From positions 11,264,777-11,328,776 of the forward strand of contig OX328106.1 of the NCBI GenBank assembly GCA_946811185.2: a stretch of 64,000 nt of DNA, read 5' to 3'. How positions within the stretch are numbered: the first letter of the stretch is position 1; each line of letters starts with the position of its first letter. The position numbers and the translations under genes were made by a program. This DNA comes from Hippopus hippopus (Eukaryota; Mollusca; Bivalvia; Cardiida; Cardiidae). Shown here one piece after another: positions 45,282-55,200 of this stretch. The notes below the pieces were generated by a model, which was given only the letters and a program-made list of their open reading frames with translations, was not told where the DNA came from and did not search any database.

Positions 45282-46194
45282 CTGGTTTTGAGCATGGTAA
45301 ATGTACAAATATGCATGTTATATATAGACTACTGAGTTAAAAAGGGAGATGATTTGATCGAATTAAATGTTAATCTTAAAAAAATACATACTTTCTAACG
45401 GACAGATTTTTCTTAAACTTCCCACACTTATAGTATTTATAATTCTAAATAATAAGAAAAAATAAAAATGGCACATATCCATGGTTATTTCGTCAGAAAA
45501 CAAGGTTGAAGGTCACTATGGAAGTTATTTTTTCAAGGAAAAAAATAGGGTAAAAGCTCAGCAGATATGGTAGGAAAAGGAGAAATTGCCAATAATTTTC
45601 AAAGTCGAAACAGCTATACATCCACAGGTTTAAATTTCCTGCCATTGTTTCCTTGTTTGGTGTTTAACGCCATGTCAGCAGCATTTTAATTATTTCACGG
45701 TGACAGTTCAAAGATCCATTTTTTTCTCTTCACCATTACCACTCGAAGAAAGTGTTACTTGTTTCAGAGCACCAATAGTATTACCATTATGTATAAAAAG
45801 TACTTAGGTGCACTTTTGATTCAACATCCACGACAAAAATACATGCGCCATAGGATGTGCACGAACATTTGTCATATACGTCGTTAAGAGTTTGTTTATT
45901 GATTGCAATATTTGTCACCAAATGCTTTCAATTTCATCGAGTCTGAACATTTGTCATTTGATAAAAGGTTAAACTGCACTGTACAATGTCAAATTATATC
46001 TGCTGAGTAGGTCACAAAAAGTAGTCTGTTCATAAATTCAGGGGCCTTAATAAGCTAACATTTCAACTTGCATTCTAATTCTGGTCAAATTACTCAGTTT
46101 AATAAAAAAAAATAGAATTTCAGACTGGTTAAACCATATGGTAATCATACCTTTTGTATGTCATCATCACATAGAATAAATGGTTTCCGTTTTT

Positions 46195-46229
<35 letters not shown>

Positions 46230-49200
46230 TTAACAAATGCTTTGTTGTATACATCATATGATTTTGACTACGTAAATTCCTGTAAATCTTATGTACATTT
46301 GTATTTTGTTCTATCATATATAGCGTTTCTTTCTTAGGGTGGAAATCTAACAAATTTCGCCTTTTAGAATAGCTGATAAATCAAGACCCTGACGACTATT
46401 TTCTTCTTCTTGATACAATTGAATGGTAACAGAAATAGACACACGGACTTCTGAGTGAGTCACGAACATGGCTGTTCTTGGCGTGTTTACTATTTTGAAT
46501 TCGGTCGGATAAAAGTAACCTTTTTTTAAATATTTCAGATATCTTGTGTACCAAAGTATATCCCTGGAAAGATGCTATGATCTCATGCCTTTTGGAAGGC
46601 GGGATACCACTAAATCATGATGACATAAAGAATGTAAATTTATCAGAGAAAATAAATCTCACCGTATGGACTGCCGAGTACACTGCTATATCAAACCAAA
46701 CCAGGAACTCAAGTACAGGTATTGCAACGTTTCTTCTTCTCTCCGTCATCAATAGAATCATCGGTCTGTGACGTGATTGTCTGGAGGAGCAGTAACTGAA
46801 ACAGATCCACCATCATCAACACCACTATCATCAACACCACTATCATCATCATCGTCATCATCATCATCATCATAATACGCTATTATTATTCCCCGCCGAA
46901 AAAGCAGCTGAGGATATGGTAATAGTAGCCGTCCATCTTTCCGTCCTTCCGTCATTCCATCTGTCCGTCTGTACGTCCATTCTTCACGCATTCTTTTCCG
47001 GCGCACAACTCAAAAACTATTAGAGGTGTAAACATCACACTTCACAGTTGCACAGATCTCATCCAGGAGAACTGCAGAGTACAAGAACCATAATTCTTGA
47101 TTGCATAATTTCGGATTTTTTGCCCTTTCTTACTTTTCTTACTTAAATTTTGTCCAGAGTATAACTTGAAAACTACATGAGATATAAACATGAAAGTTCA
47201 CAGGTTGATAGATGACATTAAGGAAAAGTGCAGTGTACATAAACCATAACTTCCAGACCCATAATTTCGGATTTTTTGCCCTTTGTTATTTTTCATACTT
47301 AAACCTTGTCCGGAGCATAATCCGAAACCGATTAGAGGTGTTAACACGAAATTTCACATGTACATAGATCGCATTAAAGAGAAGTGAAGTGGACAAAACT
47401 ATAACTTTTGATTGCATAATTAAGGAGTTATTGCCCTTTTCTTTTTATTTTCTTACTTACATTTTGTCCAGAACATAACTTGAAAACTACATGAGATATA
47501 AACATGAAACTTCACAGGTTGATATATGACATTGATGGGAAGAGCAGTGTTCAAGAACCGTAAATTCCAGTGGCATAATTTAGGAGTTATTGCCCTTGTT
47601 ATTTGTTATTTTTCCCACTTAAATTTTTTCTGGAGCACAACTTGAAAATTATCAAAGGTATCAATGTGAGACTTCAGAGGTAGGAAGATCTTATTGAGGA
47701 GAAGTGCAGTACTATGATTTTGGAGTTGTGTGCCTTTATTTATTTTTGAGTCTCAAGTTTTTTTGTTTTTTTTTTTTGTTAGCATAAGTGGAGCTGTATT
47801 GACTTGACAGCTGGATAGTTATCTCTGAGGATTAGTGCAGTACACAAGAATAATAATTCTATCTTCGATATTTTTTTTATTTATATCTCTTTGTTGTTTT
47901 TCAGATCTTTATTCTGTCTGTTTTCATATGTGTTTACACTAGACAGCTATATCAGAAAACTGTAACTTGTTGAAGTTTTTATTGTACTTTGCATTTAGTA
48001 TTGCCAGAAAATTATTCTTAAATCTAGCTGTATTAGCCTTTAAGCCAACCTCCAAGCAGACACGCATCTTCTATTGAGCAAGCATTCGGCGGGTGATGGC
48101 CATGTCAACATGGCTCTTGTTATCTTTGTTGTTGCAAGGTTACTCGATGACAGACGAAAAAAAAAAACATCGAACGACACCTTTTATGATGATTAGGAAA
48201 ATGAATGGATTTTGAATGCACGATTGAACGAACGAGGTAACGAATGCACGATCGAACGAGTGAATTATTCACTTGTCATAAGTTATTACTTTTATCAATT
48301 CCAGGTCTTGATCTTCTCAGAGACACGATATGTGGCTCTCAAAAAATTCATATAGACAAACTGCATTGGGGTTCAATGATAGATAAAGTGACAAATATCA
48401 GGTATAAAAACTGTACAGAACAACAGGCTTATGTCTGCAAAAATGGTAAGTATCGAACCTACTGATACTTAATACAATTTTAAACACTGTTTGCTATATT
48501 CCTCCATTGATTTCAGGTTATTTTAATTTTTGCAGGCAATGTTTACGGAAATCACACAGCACAGATCGAGCAGACTGATATCAGATAATGAATCAGACAC
48601 CTTTTAGGCAAAGAACTATTAATATTAGGTTTCTGTATTGATGCAATTTATTTAGCTTTTTTTGGTAGTAAGAAAGATTAAATAAAAAAAAGAGAAAAAA
48701 TTAGATTAAAAAAAAGGCAATTAACACACCCAACCATTTTTGCCACAGTATTCTCAAACGCCAAAAATACCGATACTTGCAAATTAGACCACCAGGGTCT
48801 GTATTCATCTACCATTCTTCGTATCATTTTTAGTCTAGATCTAAACACTGTCCTGAATTTCAAAGAAATACAACTTACAACCAATCCTTGACCAATTGGT
48901 GTAGCAAATAAGAAATTGTGTTACTTTTAAAATCTGAAATATGGTTAATACCGAAATTTAGAATCGTTGGTGAATAGTAGCTCTTCATATAAACATGTAA
49001 TTACATTAAAATTACATCGGTATACTTTTTCGATGTTGTGGTAATTTTTTCCACAAAAAATCTTCTCTCCATCAAATTTGCCGACGCATAAAAGTAAAGG
49101 CCATTTGTAGTCAAAAGAGGGAGCTAGACTAGTTTATTGGCTCATGTTTTAGCTACTAAGTACATTGTTCAGTCCTACTTTACATGCCATTTTATACCTA

Positions 49201-52200
49201 TAAAAGCAATCAATGATCCTTTGCTCACAGGCTTTTGTAAGGTTGTGACTTGCAGCGGCATAGAAGTTGTATTTGTACAGGAAAACAGTGCTGTAATTAT
49301 GAAACTACAGTCCTGTCAGAATTCTTGAGTTTTGATAAAAATTAAAGAAGTTAAATTTTTGAATATTTACGTAACCCCAAATTTTATGAGCGGTCTGTAT
49401 AAGAGTTGGTATTTTTTCAAACATTCCACGTTTTCCCTAAATTTGTGGGACCGTTGTCAAAACGAGACAACTCTTCTCAGTATCACCAACAAGGGCTAAC
49501 CACAGTCTGGAGAGAAATTGGACAGAATCAAACTAGAAAAAAGTCTACCTCATCTTATGTACAGACTTGATTAAAGGAAGTGGATGCAATTCTAGCATAA
49601 AATTCATCATGATTAGTAATTGGACATAAACAATCTTTTAACTGTTTACCAAACACAAAAAAAATGAGACTCGTTCATACAAAAAGCGTTTGCATACGAC
49701 GATTCAATTATAGCTCCAATGAATGGATTTGTTTTTTATAGCTTACAGCATTGTGTAAAAGAAAGAAATATTTGAATCATGCTCTGTGAAAAGGGTGCTT
49801 AATGCATCTCCGTGATGCATTATACCAAGCAAATCATTACATATTTATTGACCCATAATAGCCACTTTCTTAGACTGGTCTAAGGACATACAGAAAATTA
49901 AACAATATTGAAAAGTTTCGGCTCAGGTCAGTCTGTGCGGAATGCGTAGGCTGACCAGCGCCGATACTTTTCGCAGATGCATTAAGCCCCCTTTTCACAG
50001 AGCATGACTCATTTCATTTAAGTCTTCTTTAATTGCATGATTGTCCTATTATTTCTTCTTTAACACTTGTTACAATGCTAACATTGTAAAAGGTAGAACT
50101 TCCATACCCGGTCACATTTGTAGGTTCTTCGATATTTTAGTTTGGACATATTCATTTTACATCGAGAAACAAGTTTTTACAACTTATAACAATCTTTCTG
50201 GATTATGCTTCCTTAAGAATGCAACAGTGCTCCTTCAGAAAATGTGCGTCATTGAACATGACTAAAGTTGATACCCGCTCCCGGGTATCGAACTTAGGAC
50301 CATTTCGATGTTTTCATTTTGTTGTCGAAAAAAAGAGAAAAAAAAAAAAAACATCTAAGATACCTTTAGCGAGGCTGGAACAGAGTCCTTGTGCGAATTT
50401 TCATTAACTTTCATTGGCAAAGACAGACTCGTTTCAAAAAGACATTTTCAGTCATACATAGGCGATCTTTCATCTACAGAAGACAACACTAATCAATTGC
50501 AAGTCTATCTGAATGAAACAACTTGGAGGAATTCAGAAACGTCATGTGAATCCAAGAACCAACGCCTTCCGACAGCCATTCAACTACAAAATGGCAATTA
50601 CATACCCGCAGTCGTTCCTGGGCAATCGGAATCATTTAAACTAGATGTCTGGATTGGTTTGGTTGCTTCACTAGATCGTCGTACTGTTCATAGTAAGTAA
50701 AATCTCTCTATTAAAGAGTACACATACGCTTTTGATTTGGTAGGTTGAAAATTAGCCATTAGCGTGATCTTAGGTATAAAATCTTCAGAAAACAAAAATG
50801 AATCACTTTTTTTATGTGGTTTCATTATGAGTGCGTCCGTATGAAAGTTCGTCGATTTTTTAAATTTAACAACTTGGTTTGACAGAAAATTATTTTTCTT
50901 TCCATTTCCAAAAGATATTATTTGTGGGTATAGCATAAACCAGAACTAATCCTATTACCAAACTGCATGAAAAGGAAAAGGAATAAGACCCTTTAATAAG
51001 ACGGGGACTGAACTGAACTGATCCCATTACCAAAGGGCATGAAAAGGAAAACGAATCAGACCCTTTAATAAATCGGGGACTGATCTGAACTGATCTTATT
51101 ACCAAAGTGCATGAAAAGGAAAAGGAATAAGAACCTTTAATAAGATGGGAGTCGATCGTTGGCCAGTACACAGGTATCATATGCAAAGGGTGTAGATGTA
51201 GAATTTATGACACTTATGTGCATCAATTTAGAAATGCGTTTTTTTTTGCAAGTCTTATCGTTATTCTTAAAATCCTGTATTTACAGTCTGTAGTCAAATT
51301 TTTCAGACGTAAATGAAAAGATGATGCTTTCAGAATCACCTGCATTAAAACTGCATTGACTTTCAAAGAGTTCTCATACAACTTGCTTACAATTATTTCT
51401 CTTTTCCCATGTGTCCTGGTCACACAGGTGCTTATGAAAACAAGAATAATTACAGTAATTCGCCAATATATTCGGACAGAAGGAAATAATAACTTGTTTC
51501 GTGTCTGACTATTGGAAAAAATAATTTCGAAAAAAAGAGGGTGGCAAAAAAAATAGGTTTTACCTTTTTATTCGAACGTGCGTCCGAAATAATAAGGGTA
51601 AAATCCAGCATATTTACATCTATGTATAGCACGTGTGAAGGGGTCGAAACTGTAGTAGATCTTAACTTTCGACGTCTTTTCAATCTCGAATTACAAGTAT
51701 TTTAGATATTTTCCTACCTTTTCTACACCTAGAAAATTAACTTTCCAGTAAGAGTTAACTCATAGTTCAACAGTGGATGAAACAAATCAAAGATTACACT
51801 CAACCTTGTGTTCTGTTTTGTCTGATGTTTATACCATGCACTAACCCTCATCTTATACATATAAAAGAATATTTCAAGCCTTTTTCTGGTACACAAATAT
51901 TTTCAGTAATTTTGGATTAGGGCCATGAAGTAACGAGAAGACATTCATAGCGAGATGGTTGTAATGCCAGCGTTTTTGTACGAAATACGACTGTTCTACT
52001 CCGAGAAATGTATGGTCACAAGCTGACTGTCATCCAACACAAAACGACCACGCAAATCATACCTGCTTTATATTAAATGAAAGTTCATTTTTGTGTTCAA
52101 TAATGGCTGTTTCAAGAACACCTGGGCAGTTGCGTCACATGGTTTGTGTCGTCAGCATAAAAAAGCTCGGCTGTTTACTTAAAATAAAATCTTCGCAGCG

Positions 52201-55200
52201 AAATAAAAAAGAAAATGTGTATACGATAATCTACGTATTATTTCTAAATACAAATGTATTACCGATAAATATAGAATAGAAACAACAAGGTTTATCATTA
52301 AAATTTTATTTATGCTTTGATATTGTTTTAAAGGGACAAAGCAGTTATGGTTTAAACCATTTCCCTCACAGTCACGTAACGACTTATCACGTCTCTGGAG
52401 AAGGTGCCTTTGAAAACGTTACGAAAACATTTCGAAAAAAAGGGAGAATGTGCTTGTATAAGATCGAAAAGCGGGGAAAGATTAAACCTACCAGGTGCTT
52501 TTCATAACTTCAGTTGCAATGGCGCCCTTGTAGATCAAAATCTGACTTGGGACAGAATTTTGGTCCGATCTTTTATCCAAATCTAAACCTATTGCATTGG
52601 TCAAACGTTCTTAACAAAAACAGTTCTGATGTTGCAGTTGTTTTGGTCTCTTTTCATGACTTTAAGTTTTTGCTGTGTAACTCGTATCTCATTGGATTTG
52701 ATGCAATTAGGTCTATTTTTACGGCAGTTTTTTATGATGACGTCACTAGAATAACGGTACAAAAAATAAAGGTAAAACAGTAAAAATCAACTCATTTATT
52801 CAGTAACGGTTAAGTCTTAACAAAATCTTTATGGCAACAATACTTCAATGGTGTAATTAGGGCGTAAATACATTTCCATTAGATAGAGAGAGTGCACATA
52901 TTAAAGTAACGTCGGCATATTTGTAATCAATGAAAGCCGAGCCAAACTAAGTTGGACAGGGCCATGGATCTATCTTCCGTCGAGATTCGTGGTCTTACCT
53001 ACCCACGAATTAAACAAAAATTAGTACACAACAAATACTTCTGGTTTCACTGTGTATGATAAACAGAAACACCAAGCAATACACTAATCCAAGATGAAAA
53101 TTAATATGTCTGCATTTCCATCGTACTGATGATTTAAACTAATTTCATGGTTTCTCGGACCATAGGCATTTTTTTATAACAAACAAAAATGTTGTTATTC
53201 TGTAAACATCATTGTGCACGTTTTTAGGTAAAACAGAAACAGGTAACTTACAAGGTGTTCACACAGTCAAACATGGTACCTATGTCAACTCAGCAGGATT
53301 TAGGATGATAGATGAATATCTACCTGATGAATTCACAGCTCTTTGTAGTTTTGGTAGGTATGAAATTTTAATTGATCTTATTTGTCAAAACTTTGAAAAG
53401 TTACGATATCATTGTTTTGATTCAACGAGTCAAATTTTATTTTGATTAGACGACTTGAATAAAATCATTTGATGCGAGCCTTAGCGTGTATCGTATCGAT
53501 TAATGTGATAAAAAAAAAGCTCATATTTGTTTAAGGTTTTATAGTTTTTTTTAAACTCTCAGACTAAATCATGCTTGCCAAGGCTCGCACTATCATATTT
53601 TAGTTGTCTTGTTTAATATAAATATTAAAACACGAATGCGCATCGAATATACACTTTTTTTGAGTGTCTTTTACTTTTTTATCCTCTAATCATTCTCTTT
53701 CATTCAAAGCTGTTCACATGAATGTGTGAATCTTTGCACTTGTGTAATCGAAAAGGACTTTCAGACATCAAGTATCCCGAAAACCCTTTTTTATGTAACT
53801 GTAACAAGCAACATGTAGATTTGCGCACAGGATCAATATAAATAACTGCACAAAACAAAGCAGTCTGATCTTTGATAGAAAACAATTATGGAATCCTTCC
53901 GCAGAAACTCATTGGTTCCGTAATGGTTTCTGGCCGGGATGTGCTGCCCGCTCTTGGATTTGTAATAGCCTATATGGTGCGAATTATTCTGTTTAAAGGA
54001 GACCAAATACTGCAATACATTTGTCTTTACTTATGGCTGAAAAGTAAGAACCACAAGCATTTGCGAGGAGGGGATGTAGGAGTGATAACTTGTAGCTTTA
54101 GAGTTTGAAAAGTGACTTAGCATTAAATATTTGCTATTGTAGAAAGTTTGAAGTCTGTCCGGCAATCGCTTTTCACTGATTGTTTGAAAGGTAAGCAAGG
54201 TTAGAACTTGATTTCATTTTTTTTTAATTTGTCGCAATGCATAATGCCAAAGCTGCATCTAATTTTGATTCTTGCTGCTACTGATGGCATTATCATGATT
54301 ATCATCATCAGCAGCAGCAGCAGCAAAAGCAACAGAAATTAAATAATTTTTACCGTCATCAACAATTGTTGGTATGTTTGTTTGAATTGTTTTTTACTCT
54401 GCTTTCAGCATTCATATCACGGCGACAGCTCACTTATACATGTTTTTCTGGGTTTCACCAGTACTAGGCTAGGGCTCTGAGATGTCTTACCCAAGGACAT
54501 TCCTGTGAAGGACCCATTGGATCCAGTGAGGCTCGAACCCGAGGCCTCCAGGTCACGAGTTCTTCACTTTACCACTGAGCCACACAAGACTCCTGTCATC
54601 AACAATGGCAGAGTTTGCATCATTATAATCGTTAAAAAATATCGACCCATGTGAGCCCACACAGTTCATGCGTGGACTGCAAAGGCCAACATGGGCGATC
54701 TGCAGTTGGAAAATCAGTCTGTGTCTCAAATACAGGATTTCGATGCAACATAACATACAAAGGCTACTTACCATTTAGGGAAAAATAAGAAAAGAAAGAA
54801 GCTTTTTTACATTTCACTTTCTTATTTATTGGTGGTTTTCCAAATATGCCCTGCTAAACTCAGTGGTAAGTAATTTTTGTAGTAATTAAAAACAAAACAA
54901 TAATAATAATTCCGCTATTTAATCTCAGAAAGCAGATGAGTTGCCGTGCTACAAGCTCACTTTACTGCTTTAGTAGAAAAAAATCCACATGTTTGCACAT
55001 TATGTGCAGTCTGATCTTGATTTAGCCGTCTACAAAACCGTCTACATTATGTTTAAATTGTTTTAGCAAGATCGGTTTATATATACTCAAATGATAAAGA
55101 AACGCAAGGTAAACTTTTTTCTGATGGTTTTAGGTAAGACGTTGAGTATAATGTTCAATATCTTTAATTAAGAATGAAGATTATTACATACTGAATAAAC

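Noticed and set aside
46758..47006. A - strand frame with an Asp run
   Set aside because: Created by the ATC repeat and the CCGTCC-rich leader of the 158 bp tandem repeat.
53872..54108. Hydrophobic + strand ORF in a gene C intron
   Set aside because: No phase-1 splice borders; it overlaps an R3-like scrap and is not needed to join exons 5 and 6.
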